NCBI GenBank assembly: GCA_020439875.1
Contig: JAGRPD010000130.1
Coordinates: forward strand, 2,891 to 36,010
From: Verrucomicrobiales bacterium
GTDB taxonomy: Bacteria; Verrucomicrobiota; Verrucomicrobiia; Verrucomicrobiales; Verrucomicrobiaceae
DNA length: 33,120 nt
Direction: 5' to 3'
Part shown: positions 9,262 to 16,815 of the stretch, piece by piece
Position numbering within the stretch: position 1 is the first letter of the stretch
Layout of the letters: every line of letters starts with the position of its first letter
Program-made: the position numbers and the translations under genes
Notes under the pieces: generated by a model
Database searches by the model: none
What the model was told of the DNA's origin: nothing
The model's input: the letters and a program-made list of their open reading frames with translations, nothing else

Positions 9262-10251
9262 ATGTCCTTGATCGCCCCCTTCCGCCATCTCCTCTTTCCC
9301 GCCAGCCTACTCCTTGTCACCGCGCTTTTGTCGAGCTGCGACAAGAAAAAGGACACCCCGCCGCCTGCATCGCAACCTTCCAGAAGCCCCGGCGAAGAAT
9401 CCTCTCCTCCCGCTTCAAAACAGGCGGAGACCGCTCCCGCAGCCGCCGCGCCGTCCGAACCCAAACGCACCTATTGGACCGACGAAATGCTGCACACCGA
9501 GATCAAATACCACAACCCCAACTACCAAGGGGAAGGCCAGTTCAGCATTCAGAATGGCGAACCCATCGCACTCAATCTCCGCGGCGCACCCGTGCAGAAC
9601 CTGCGATTTTTGGAAAAGATCCAACCGCTCGCCCTCGACCTGAGTGAGACCCCCGCCCAGGACCTCGGACCTCTGCGTGGCAAAAAGCTCGTCGAACTCT
9701 ACCTCGAAGACAGCCAAGCCATCGACCTCTCCGTCCTGCGCGGCATGCCGCTGGAGAAACTTTATCTCTCCCACACCCCTGTGACCGACATCAGCGCCCT
9801 GGAGGGCATGCCCCTCGTCGAGCTGAACCTCGTCGGCACCCAAGTGCGCGATCTCCGCCCCCTGGCCGGATGCAACCACCTCGCCATGCTCTGGCTCACC
9901 GACTGCCCGGTGGAAAACATCGCCGCCCTCAAAGGCCTGCCACTCGTCAGCCTCACCCTGCATCGCACCAAGATCCAAGACCTGTCTCCCCTGAGCGGCT
10001 CCGACTTGCAGCGCCTGCACATCGGTGAAACCCCCGTCACCGACCTCACTCCCCTGGCTGGCATGCATCTCACCCGTCTCGTTTTTGATCCTGAAAAAAT
10101 CCAAACCGGTATGGACATCATCCGCGCCATGCCCCTGCGAGAAATTGGCACCCGCTTTGACGACCAGGCCCAGAATCTGACTCCACCCGCCGCCTTTTGG
10201 AGCCAACGCGACGCCGCCAAACCCGCCCCGCGCATCCCCTTCGCCCCCTAA
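9262..10251 (+). CDS. Leucine-rich-repeat-like lipoprotein
   Basis: This 329-residue protein starts MSLIAPFRHLLFPASLLLVT and has lipobox LLSSC, lipidated Cys26 followed by Asp. The longer frame from ATG 9121 would put 47 non-signal residues before this and overlap the divergent amidase start, so ATG 9262 was chosen. After a Pro/Ser/Ala-rich spacer come about eight repeats of roughly 22-23 residues with the pattern PLxxLxLxxTxVxDLxPLxGM, for example PLEKLYLSHTPVTDISALEGM and PLVELNLVGTQVRDLRPLAGC. These form a curved solenoid usually used for protein binding. Similar repeats in this phylum are often fused to protein kinases; here no other domain is present. The binding partner is unknown. The cNMP-binding gene follows after 94 bp. 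Confidence 0.83.
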   Translation: MSLIAPFRHLLFPASLLLVTALLSSCDKKKDTPPPASQPSRSPGEESSPPASKQAETAPAAAAPSEPKRTYWTDEMLHTEIKYHNPNYQGEGQFSIQNGEPIALNLRGAPVQNLRFLEKIQPLALDLSETPAQDLGPLRGKKLVELYLEDSQAIDLSVLRGMPLEKLYLSHTPVTDISALEGMPLVELNLVGTQVRDLRPLAGCNHLAMLWLTDCPVENIAALKGLPLVSLTLHRTKIQDLSPLSGSDLQRLHIGETPVTDLTPLAGMHLTRLVFDPEKIQTGMDIIRAMPLREIGTRFDDQAQNLTPPAAFWSQRDAAKPAPRIPFAP

Positions 10252-10279
10252 CGCCCTCAGCCTCCGGCGCTTGGAAAAT

Positions 10280-10291
10280 CTCACCTGTGAG
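10280..10291. promoter_or_regulatory. Short dyad CTCAC-CT-GTGAG upstream of the cyclic-nucleotide-binding gene
   Basis: Two 5-bp arms (CTCAC at 10280-10284 and GTGAG at 10287-10291) flank a 2-bp centre, 54 bases before the ATG of the cyclic-nucleotide-binding protein gene. The right arm contains a TGTGA half-site like those used by CRP-family regulators, but the spacing is not the CRP consensus. An operator or chance are both possible. Confidence 0.2.
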
Positions 10292-10345
10292 CGACGGTTT
10301 TCCTTGTTCAACCGGCCCGCGATCTGGCATCCTCCCTCCATCCCG

Positions 10346-10930
10346 ATGAAAGAATTTGCTTACATCCATGATGATGGTGACGTGCCCGCCTCTCTCCGGG
10401 CCGTCCCCCTCCTCAGCAGCTTCAATGAAGAACAGCTGGACGACGTGCTCAACTCGTCCAGCCTCATCGATTGTGACAAGGGTGACGTCGTCATCCAGGA
10501 AGGCACCATCGACTCCCGCCTCTACATCCTCCTCAGTGGAGAACTCGACGTCTGCGTCGGCGGCAAACGCTTTGCCTCCATCTCCCGCGCAGGCGAGGTC
10601 TTCGGCGAGCTGGCCTTGGTGAATCAAGATCGCCGCGCCGCCTCCGTCATCGCCGCCAATCGCGCCGTCTGTTTGGCCGTCGATCAAAAATTCCTGCAGG
10701 ACCTCCGTCCGCGCGATCAAGACCCCGAGTTTCACGCCGCCCTCTACGAATTTGTCGCCCGCCTGATCGCCCGCAAGCTGGAAGCCACCTCGCGCCGGGT
10801 GGCCGAGCTGGAAAAAGAGTTGCGAGAACTCAAAGGTCAACCCGCAGAGGAAACGGAGAGCCGCCCACCCGCCAAAGGTCGCAAGGCACCCACCAGCAGC
10901 TCCAAAAGCCCGCGCCGCTCCCCGCGCTGA
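10346..10930 (+). CDS. Cyclic nucleotide-binding domain protein with coiled-coil and basic Ser/Pro-rich tail
   Basis: This 194-residue protein begins MKEFAYIHDDGDVPASLRAVPLLSSFNEEQ; the in-frame start 75 bases upstream adds residues without domain character. Residues about 20-135 form a cNMP-binding beta-roll (DKGDVVIQEGTIDSRLYILLSGEL). The phosphate-binding cassette reads GEVFGELALVNQDRRAASV, with the Glu and Arg that contact the cyclic nucleotide in CRP and PKA. Unlike CRP there is no helix-turn-helix. Instead, helix 150-172 (LIARKLEATSRRVAELEKELREL) looks like a coiled coil, and the C-terminus is a Lys/Arg/Ser/Pro tail ending SSSKSPRRSPR. It is therefore more likely a sensor or scaffold than a DNA-binding regulator. 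The gene ends 24 bp before the stop of the converging glycosyltransferase gene. Confidence 0.85.
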   Translation: MKEFAYIHDDGDVPASLRAVPLLSSFNEEQLDDVLNSSSLIDCDKGDVVIQEGTIDSRLYILLSGELDVCVGGKRFASISRAGEVFGELALVNQDRRAASVIAANRAVCLAVDQKFLQDLRPRDQDPEFHAALYEFVARLIARKLEATSRRVAELEKELRELKGQPAEETESRPPAKGRKAPTSSSKSPRRSPR

Positions 10931-10954
10931 GCCGAGACCTCAGGCAGCCATTTT

Positions 10955-11686
10955 TCAGCCCGCACTCAGACGCTGCTTCACCCGCCAGATGAAATGCTCG
11001 CCTGACAGCTTCAGGCACTGCAGGCCGTACTTCGCAGCTTTGGAAAAAGGAATCGAACTCGCATCCTCCTCGTAACTCGTCGGGCAGGTCACCTCGCAGG
11101 TCGGATAACGCCCCCGCAGAGCCGCGACGAACAGCTGATTGTCGAAGATGAAGTCATTCCGCAAAGCATGAAAATTCACCCCCTCCAAGAGGCGGCGGGA
11201 GTAGGCTCGATAGCCCGTATGATACTCTGTGTGATAGGTCCCCAGAGCAAAGTCCATCACATTGGTCAGAGCCCAATTGGCCAGGTAACGCCACATCGGC
11301 ATCCCACCGCTTAGCGCACCCCGCCCCGAGGTCCGCGACGCCAGACACAGATCATAAAACTCCGTCGCCAGCATGGCCGCCATCGCAGGCACCAGCTTGG
11401 GCGTGTACTGGTAATCAGGATGCAGCAGGATGATGATGTCTCCCCCAGCGTTAAGCGCCTCCTGCAAGCAGCGCTTCACATTGCCGCCATAGTTCAAATT
11501 GGTCTCATTCCGCAGCGCCGTGATGCCCAGCCGCTGCGCGATTTCATAGGTCTCATCCTTCGAACCATCGTCCACCAAGATGATCTCGTCCGCGATGTCG
11601 CGCGGGATGTCTGCCACCGTTCGCTCCAGGGTCTTCGCCGCGTAGTACGCTGGCATCGTCACCACCACTTTTTTGCCATGTATCAT
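10955..11686 (-). CDS. Family 2 glycosyltransferase (DPM1-like)
   Basis: This 243-residue GT-A enzyme starts MIHGKKVVVTMPAYYAAKTLERTV. The nucleotide-binding Asp pair is in EIILVDDGSKDET (Asp39-Asp40), and the metal-binding region is LHPDYQYTPKLVP (Asp91), the form common in polyprenyl-phosphate sugar transferases. HTGYRAYSRRLLE and NDFIFDNQLF match the acceptor-side motifs. There is no C-terminal membrane segment, so it should act in the cytosol or at the membrane surface. It probably moves a sugar from a nucleotide donor to a lipid carrier or glycan; donor and acceptor are unknown. It lies 42 bp downstream of a COG4091 dehydrogenase gene, so both may work in making a sugar-containing envelope component. 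Confidence 0.88.
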   Translation of the reverse strand: MIHGKKVVVTMPAYYAAKTLERTVADIPRDIADEIILVDDGSKDETYEIAQRLGITALRNETNLNYGGNVKRCLQEALNAGGDIIILLHPDYQYTPKLVPAMAAMLATEFYDLCLASRTSGRGALSGGMPMWRYLANWALTNVMDFALGTYHTEYHTGYRAYSRRLLEGVNFHALRNDFIFDNQLFVAALRGRYPTCEVTCPTSYEEDASSIPFSKAAKYGLQCLKLSGEHFIWRVKQRLSAG

Positions 11687-11728
11687 AAAAAATCGCGATC
11701 GGCTGCTAACGACCGGTTCAGAAGAGGT

Positions 11729-12904
11729 TTAAGCTGACGCCTCGGTCATTCGCTGCTGCCACAATTCCCGCGCCCGCTGCACCGCCAGCGTATCCGGCAG
11801 TTCCACATCCTCCCAGTGTAGGATCTGGCCTTTCTCGATCGGACGCGCCAGACGCACGCCATTGAGCAGGCCTATTGGGACCGCCGAGGGATGATCCCGC
11901 CACTTCGCCGCCTCGCCTCGCAGTTGGAAGCCACCCATCGCTCGCTCGATGAGGCCGCCCGCCGCCACATCCTGCTTGGCGATGGCCACCACTCCCACCT
12001 CGGGAGCCGTCGAGTTATTCAACAGCGGAGCCGCCCCGGCCACCACACGACGCAGCGTCTTGGGGATCTCCAGGTGGCACAGATGAAACGGTCTCAGCAG
12101 GGTGTAAAACGGCCCCTGACCTAGCTTCAAATACCGCATCACTTCAGGTTTCGCGCAGGGGTGCTTCGCCACCACGAACACCCCGGCGGGAAGATGCTGA
12201 CTCAAAACGTAGTCACTCAAGGGACTGCCCGCTTGCTGAGCCAGCTGCGCCAAATGATCCGCCGCCACCTTCAAGTCATCCACCTGCGGCCCCTCCAGAC
12301 CTCGTCGATGAACCGTCGCCCCCATGCCGTTGGCCACCAAGGCCTGCTCCATCTGCAACTTCGTCCCATCGGTGAAACTGACGGTCTGCTCCACGCTGAT
12401 GCCATTGCGCCGAGACCATTTCTCCATCTCCTTCGGCTCCGGCAAATGCTCCAAGTAGCCCTTGATGTTGCCATAGACCAGAGGCTCAAACCCCATCTCC
12501 CGAGCATCCAGCGCCAGCGCCGCCAGGGACCCCGGCTGATCCCCCTCCGCCTCCGTCAGGTATCCCGTCCGGCAAAAGGCCGACCCGACCGTCACGTGAA
12601 ACTCCGTCCCCATCGTCACCACCGGTTTGCCCGCCTGATGCGCCACCTGTACCACCTCCGCTGCTCGATTCACATCGCCAGACGCCTCCACCACCACCTC
12701 GCAGCTCTCCACCATCTGATCGATGGAAGAGGTCACCAGTTCAGCCTCAATCCCATCGATTGATTCCGGCAGCCGCCGGGAGCAAACCCGAGCCACCACA
12801 AAATCCGGCGCACACTGCAGCAAGGCCAACAAACCCGCCGCCACAAAACCCGTGCCACTGATTCCAACTTTTGCCGGGCGATCGAGGGGAAAAACCAAAC
12901 TCAT
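11729..12904 (-). CDS. COG4091-type NAD(P)-dependent dehydrogenase with C-terminal SAF domain
   Basis: This 391-residue protein has an N-terminal Rossmann domain (PAKVGISGTGFVAAGLLALL) and homoserine-dehydrogenase-like core motifs: EVVVEASGDVNRAAEVV, GKPVVTMGTEF, AEGDQPGSLAALALDAREMGFEPLVYGNIKG, and FTDGTKLQMEQALVANGMG. The last third carries a SAF domain (VVAIAKQDVAAGGLIE...). This architecture is COG4091, 'predicted homoserine dehydrogenase', whose members appear to act on sugar- or polyol-derived substrates rather than homoserine. The start MSLVFPLDRPAKV at 12904 was preferred to 12973, which adds a 23-residue N-terminus and would overlap the upstream gene. The gene lies between a TraB/GumN lipoprotein and a GT2. 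The reaction is unproven. Confidence 0.85.
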   Translation of the reverse strand: MSLVFPLDRPAKVGISGTGFVAAGLLALLQCAPDFVVARVCSRRLPESIDGIEAELVTSSIDQMVESCEVVVEASGDVNRAAEVVQVAHQAGKPVVTMGTEFHVTVGSAFCRTGYLTEAEGDQPGSLAALALDAREMGFEPLVYGNIKGYLEHLPEPKEMEKWSRRNGISVEQTVSFTDGTKLQMEQALVANGMGATVHRRGLEGPQVDDLKVAADHLAQLAQQAGSPLSDYVLSQHLPAGVFVVAKHPCAKPEVMRYLKLGQGPFYTLLRPFHLCHLEIPKTLRRVVAGAAPLLNNSTAPEVGVVAIAKQDVAAGGLIERAMGGFQLRGEAAKWRDHPSAVPIGLLNGVRLARPIEKGQILHWEDVELPDTLAVQRARELWQQRMTEASA

Positions 12905-12969
12905 ACAAGGTACGTCAATGAATAAGGGGATGATGTTTTCTGATATCGAGCGAGCGAAGAACCCGCCAC

Positions 12970-13896
12970 TCACTCCTCTACGTCTGCCGACCCCATTGCG
13001 ACGGGGCCGCTTTCCGTAAAATGTTCTATTTCACAACCCTGCGCTCGAAGCAAGGAGAGAACCCCTGCTTTTCCGCCCAAATGCCCGGCCCCCACCAAAA
13101 CCAGCACATTTTTACCGCCCTCCGTCATCTTCATCAGTTTCGGCACCCACGCTTGATTGCGCTTTTTCAAAAAAGTGTCCATCAACTCAGGATACTGCTC
13201 CGCCTCGCGATACAGCAGCTCATCCAGGGCATCCAAGTCCCCGCTCTTCCACGCGCGAAGCATCTCTGCGAAGTCTTCTTTGACCCGCTCCACCTCCGAA
13301 AGCGTCTGCTCCAGCATGTCCAGCTCCTGCTGCGGCGTCATCTCCGCAAACAGATCGAGCTGAAACTCCATCGTCTCCAAACCCGACGCCGGCTTTCCAT
13401 CCTCGTAGGCCCGCAACTCGTAGTAGTGGTCCACCCCGTGATCCGGACCCGCCCCCAGGCGCGCATACTCGACCGCCACGATCACCAGCGACACGTACCA
13501 AGGGTGAAAACCTGAAAACGCAGAGACCGGCATGCCTTGCGAGGCAGCCCACGCCTCCACCCGCCGCCATTCATCCTCCGAAATCACATCCTTCAAATGT
13601 CGTCCGTGAGGCAGGGCCGCACGCTCCCGCATCCGCCGCGCCAGCACCTCCGATCGCCCCGTTCCCGGTGGCAACTCCAGCACGACCTGATCCGCCTGCC
13701 GGTAGGCCGCTTCATAAGCCGGTGCCAGCGGGTAATCCTCGGCCCGCAGGATGTGAATCGTGCCCGCTAGAAACAAGCTGCCCTCCACTCCCGGCTTCCA
13801 AGCCCGCCACACACAGCCGCGAAGAGGAGCCTGCCCCTCTGCTTTTTCTCGACAGGCCGCAATCCCACCGAGCATCAGCATCCCCACTCCAGCCAT
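12970..13896 (-). CDS. TraB/GumN family lipoprotein
   Basis: The chosen start gives 308 residues beginning MAGVGMLMLGGIAACREK, a short hydrophobic leader ending in a lipobox-like IAAC. On the minus strand GGAGG lies 9 bases before this ATG, the clearest Shine-Dalgarno-like site in the window. Alternatives are ATG 14019 (41 extra residues rich in Gly/Arg) and GTG 13929. The mature part carries the two GX2H-type TraB/GumN motifs: FLAGTIHIL near the start and VLVGAGHLGGKAGVLSLLRAQGC near the end, plus KKRNQAWVPKL and ETMEFQLDLFAEM. TraB/GumN proteins are related to Tiki metalloproteases, but in bacteria their function is mostly unknown. Either a peptidase or a structural envelope role is possible. 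Confidence 0.82.
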   Translation of the reverse strand: MAGVGMLMLGGIAACREKAEGQAPLRGCVWRAWKPGVEGSLFLAGTIHILRAEDYPLAPAYEAAYRQADQVVLELPPGTGRSEVLARRMRERAALPHGRHLKDVISEDEWRRVEAWAASQGMPVSAFSGFHPWYVSLVIVAVEYARLGAGPDHGVDHYYELRAYEDGKPASGLETMEFQLDLFAEMTPQQELDMLEQTLSEVERVKEDFAEMLRAWKSGDLDALDELLYREAEQYPELMDTFLKKRNQAWVPKLMKMTEGGKNVLVLVGAGHLGGKAGVLSLLRAQGCEIEHFTESGPVAMGSADVEE

Positions 13897-14047
13897 CCAC
13901 ACAATCCTCCGCACACGGGCAGAGCCCACGCGGCGGAGAAAACTCAGAGGAGGAAACACGCGCCGACCTTTCCCCCACCCTCCCCCCGACGCAAGCCCAT
14001 TCACCCCACCCTGCCTCATCAGCGGCTACGGCCTCGCGCTTGAACAT

Positions 14048-14098
14048 TCCTCGTCCCATTCGATCCCGGGAGATTTTGGACGAGGAGTAGGACGAGGA
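14048..14098. repeat. Three copies of GGACGAGGA (one inverted, two direct)
   Basis: GGACGAGGA occurs at 14078-14086 and 14090-14098 as direct copies with a 12-bp period, and its reverse complement TCCTCGTCC is at 14048-14056. The inverted and first direct copies could form a 9-bp stem with a 21-base loop. This could be a transcription-factor binding array or part of the adjacent palindromic element. Confidence 0.55.
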
Positions 14099-14221
14099 TT
14101 TGGCTCGCCTCGTAGCCGCGAATGACCTTCGTGGCCGCTCAGTTCCCTGGCGCGCTTCACTTCGAGTTCCACTCGAAGCTGTGTTCAGCGACTACGTTCC
14201 CGCGCCCAAACCATCCTCGCC
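14091..14221. repeat. Imperfect ~130-bp inverted repeat with central hairpin (candidate interspersed palindromic element)
   Basis: The centre is a perfect 7-bp stem, CTTCGAG (14160-14166) and CTCGAAG (14172-14178), with loop TTCCA. The outer arms match imperfectly in inverted orientation: GAGGAT...TTGG...CGTAG on the left (14094-14115) against the complements of CTACG, CCAAA and ATCCTC on the right (about 14192-14218). No ORF fits it. The form recalls REP/MITE-like elements. Whether other genomic copies exist cannot be seen here. Confidence 0.45.
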
Positions 14222-14307
14222 CCCCGCGAACCTTGGCCCATCGGAGTCGCCGCGCCTTTACTCGGCCCGATCACCGTTTTAGTCTGAGCGCCACTTTCCT
14301 CCTCCCC

Positions 14308-14745
14308 ATGAGCCGACCTCTCATCCTCGTCCTCTGCACCGGAAACTCCTGCCGCTCCCACCTCGCCGAAGGCATCTTGCGCCGTGCTTTGGGCGACTCG
14401 TGCGTCATCGCCAGCGCGGGCTCGAATCCCTCCGGCTACGTCCACCCCCTGGCCATCCGCGCCATGGCCGAAATCGGGATCGACATCGCCGATCATCGCA
14501 GCAAGCACCTCGACGAGTTTTTGCAGCAGCCGGTGGAAACCGTCATCACCGTCTGCGGCAATGCCGACCAAGCCTGCCCACGTTTTCCAGGTCAGGTGAA
14601 TCGCCATCACTGGGGATTCGATGATCCCGCCCACGCCACCGGCAGCGAGGACGAACAGATGGCGGTGTTTCGCCGTGTGCGAGACGAAATCCTCCGCGTC
14701 TTCGAAGCCTACGCCGCTGGTCGCCGGGATCAGGCGAAGGTCTGA
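14308..14745 (+). CDS. arsC: Arsenate reductase, thioredoxin-coupled LMW-phosphatase type
   Basis: This 145-residue protein starts [22 protein letters not shown]. The P-loop CX5R (Cys10 to Arg16) is the nucleophile motif of low-molecular-weight phosphatases. Cys83 and Cys90 ([15 protein letters not shown]) match the redox cysteines of the S. aureus pI258 ArsC triad (Cys10, Cys82, Cys89), which distinguishes it from a true tyrosine phosphatase. [28 protein letters not shown] is the usual C-terminal part, including the general-acid Asp-Pro. It should reduce arsenate to arsenite using thioredoxin. No arsR, arsB or acr3 is present in the window, so detoxification would depend on an exporter encoded elsewhere. 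ATG 14308 was chosen because upstream codons lack family similarity. It converges on hemC. Confidence 0.92.
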   Translation: MSRPLILVLCTGNSCRSHLAEGILRRALGDSCVIASAGSNPSGYVHPLAIRAMAEIGIDIADHRSKHLDEFLQQPVETVITVCGNADQACPRFPGQVNRHHWGFDDPAHATGSEDEQMAVFRRVRDEILRVFEAYAAGRRDQAKV

Positions 14746-14758
14746 TCCGAAAGACGTC

Positions 14759-15721
14759 TCAGGCCTCCTCCTTCACCTTGGCCGCCAATTCGGCGGCCAG
14801 GGCCTTGGCCTCCGCCAGCGGAGCCTCCGCAGCGGCATCAAAGGGAGGGGCCGAGGTGTCATCCTCGTTGAAGACCCGCACGGCCATGTGCAGCTGACCT
14901 TCCGCCACCCAGGTGTGCGCCCCCACAGGCGTCTGGCATCCCGCACCGAGCAGGCGCAGAAATTCCCGCTCCGCCGAGACCCGCGCTTCGGTGTCGGGAT
15001 CGTTGAGCGGCTTCAGGATCTCGCGCGTCTCGTAGGAGCGCGCCAGGGTCTCGATGGCGATGGCACCCTGCCCCGCTGCCGGCAGGAACTGTTCGGGCTC
15101 GAGGATCAGCGCCTGCAGCGTGTGCTCGTCCATGCGGATGCGGCTGCAGTTGGCATTCAGCATGCCAAGGCGCAGCAAACCCGCAGCAGCGAGCAGCACC
15201 GCATCGAGGCCATCTTCACCCAAAACCTTGCGCACCCGTGTGGGCACGTTGCCGCGGATCTCCACAACCTCCACATCCGGTCGCAGCCACTTCAGTTGGC
15301 GCGCACGGCGCACGCTACTGGTCCCGACTCGGGCTCCCTGAGGTAGGGTTTCCAAGGTCCAAGGGCGGGCACTCACCAGGACGTCTTCCACCGCTGCGCG
15401 GCGCAGCACCGCCGCCACCACAAAGTCTTTTTCCAGATCCGACGGCACATCCTTCAAACTGTGTACGGCGGCACCAACACGGCCCTCTTTGAGCGCTACT
15501 TCGAGTTCTTTGATGAATATACCTTTATCCACCAGCGGTTGATCACCGCTCTGAAATTCCGCGAACCGCAGATCAGGCCGCTTGTCTCCCAGTGTCTGGA
15601 TGATCTCACGCTCGATCTCCATGCCCGGATGCGCCTGCTCCAGCAGCTCGGTGACCATCTGCGTTTGTTTGAGCGCCAGCTCACTGCCACGCGTTCCCAA
15701 TCGAATCGTCGGTTTGCTCAT
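14759..15721 (-). CDS. hemC: Hydroxymethylbilane synthase (porphobilinogen deaminase)
   Basis: This 320-residue enzyme joins four porphobilinogen molecules into hydroxymethylbilane on the way to heme. The start MSKPTIRLGTRGSELALKQTQ is the classic N-terminus. Catalytic Asp91 is in AAVHSLKDVPSD, substrate-binding arginines are in GTSSVRRARQLKWLRPD and EIRGNVPTRVRK, and Cys262 (LGAGCQTPVGAHT) carries the dipyrromethane cofactor. The ATG overlaps the hemA stop in ATGA, so hemA and hemC are translationally coupled. The usual next gene, hemD (uroporphyrinogen III synthase), is missing; arsC converges from the other side with 13 bases between. Confidence 0.97.
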   Translation of the reverse strand: MSKPTIRLGTRGSELALKQTQMVTELLEQAHPGMEIEREIIQTLGDKRPDLRFAEFQSGDQPLVDKGIFIKELEVALKEGRVGAAVHSLKDVPSDLEKDFVVAAVLRRAAVEDVLVSARPWTLETLPQGARVGTSSVRRARQLKWLRPDVEVVEIRGNVPTRVRKVLGEDGLDAVLLAAAGLLRLGMLNANCSRIRMDEHTLQALILEPEQFLPAAGQGAIAIETLARSYETREILKPLNDPDTEARVSAEREFLRLLGAGCQTPVGAHTWVAEGQLHMAVRVFNEDDTSAPPFDAAAEAPLAEAKALAAELAAKVKEEA

Positions 15722-16815
15722 GAAATGCTCAGTCCAGGGGAGTCAGGCGCCGCCTGGTCGGCGCGGTCCACGCTCGACGCGAACCCGTGTTTTAACAATT
15801 GTTCCTCAATGATCCTCTCGCACTGGGCCAGCTGCCGCTCCCGCTCTCGCCGTCCATCCGCAGCGATGGCTTCCAGCGCATCAATGTCGTAAAGATACAC
15901 CCCTTCGATCTCATTGACCCGCGGATCCACATCTCGGGGCACGGCGATGTCGATGATGAAAAGCGGATCCCAGCGCCGCCGCCGCATCACCTGAGACACC
16001 ATCTCCGGCAGGATGACGAAATGCGGCGCAGAGGTAGAGGAGATGATCACATCCGTCTCGTGCAGCACGCTTTCCCAGGCATCAAACTTCAGCGCCCGCC
16101 CGCCCATCTCCGTCGCCAGCTCCACCGCCTTGTCGTAGGAGCGGTTCGAGACGATCACGCTGCGCGCGCCTCGGGAGACGAGACTCTGAGCGCAGGTGCG
16201 GCTCATTTCACCCGCCCCCACCAGCATGACGCGGGCCTGTTTGAGGTCGAACACCTTTTCGCACAGATCCACCGCCACCGAGCCCACCGAAGTCGAGCCC
16301 CGCTGGATCAGCGTCTCGTTGCGCACTTTTTTCCCCACGGAAAAAGCCTGCTGGAACAGCTTGTTGAGCGTCCGCCCCGTCACACCCGCCCCCAGCGCCG
16401 TCTGGTACGCCTGTTTCACCTGACCGAAGATTTCCGTCTCACCCAGCACCATCGAGTCCAGCCCGCTCACCACCCGGAACAGATGGCGCGCCGTTTCCTC
16501 CCGCGTCAGATGGTAAAATGACAGCGCCTCTTCATGCTCCGGCTGCAAACCGAAGTGCTCCACAATGTAGCGCGTCAGCGCAGAAAAAGCCGCCGACTCA
16601 TCCCCCTGCTCCTGCCGAGCGTACAGCTCCACCCGGTTGCAAGTGGACAGCACCACCACCTCCTCCAGACCCGGCAGCGCGCGCACCTGGGCCAGCGCCT
16701 CTCCCAAATGCGCCTCGGGGAAAGCAATGCGCTCCCGCACCTCCACCGGTGTCGTCCGGTAGTTCAGGCCCAGGCAGAGCAGCCCGTGTTTCAGATCCAC
16801 CCGCACGTCAGACAT
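15718..16815 (-). CDS. hemA: Glutamyl-tRNA reductase (short form)
   Basis: This 365-residue enzyme reduces glutamyl-tRNA(Glu) to glutamate-1-semialdehyde, the first committed step of C5-pathway tetrapyrrole synthesis. Motifs are GLNYRTTPVEVRERIAF, VVLSTCNRVELYA with catalytic Cys59, SGLDSMVLGETEIFGQVKQAYQ, and an NADPH-binding domain (RVMLVGAGEMSRTCAQSL). The protein ends about 50 residues earlier than the E. coli enzyme (418 aa): after ERIIEEQLLKHGF only a short non-homologous tail follows, so most of the C-terminal dimerisation domain is absent. Chlamydial enzymes are similarly short. ATG 16815 overlaps the hemX stop by 8 bases (ATGTCTGA), which supports it over ATG/NTG codons 24 bases upstream. 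Confidence 0.95.
   Translation of the reverse strand: MSDVRVDLKHGLLCLGLNYRTTPVEVRERIAFPEAHLGEALAQVRALPGLEEVVVLSTCNRVELYARQEQGDESAAFSALTRYIVEHFGLQPEHEEALSFYHLTREETARHLFRVVSGLDSMVLGETEIFGQVKQAYQTALGAGVTGRTLNKLFQQAFSVGKKVRNETLIQRGSTSVGSVAVDLCEKVFDLKQARVMLVGAGEMSRTCAQSLVSRGARSVIVSNRSYDKAVELATEMGGRALKFDAWESVLHETDVIISSTSAPHFVILPEMVSQVMRRRRWDPLFIIDIAVPRDVDPRVNEIEGVYLYDIDALEAIAADGRRERERQLAQCERIIEEQLLKHGFASSVDRADQAAPDSPGLSIS

Larger units (their letters stand above)
13897..14307. other. Gene-free stretch with repeats between TraB-like gene and arsC
   Basis: These 411 bases separate two divergent genes. Reading frames exist (one extends the TraB-like gene to ATG 14019) but have no recognisable product. 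The block holds three copies of GGACGAGGA, a perfect 7-bp hairpin, and an imperfect inverted repeat of about 130 bp, listed separately. Promoters for the TraB-like operon and for arsC should also be here; no consensus pair was recognised. Confidence 0.5.

Noticed and set aside
13897-14019. ATG 14019 as start of the TraB-like gene
   Set aside because: It would place about 41 Gly/Arg-rich residues before the hydrophobic leader, and a GGAGG site precedes the internal ATG 13896. It remains possible but is less likely.
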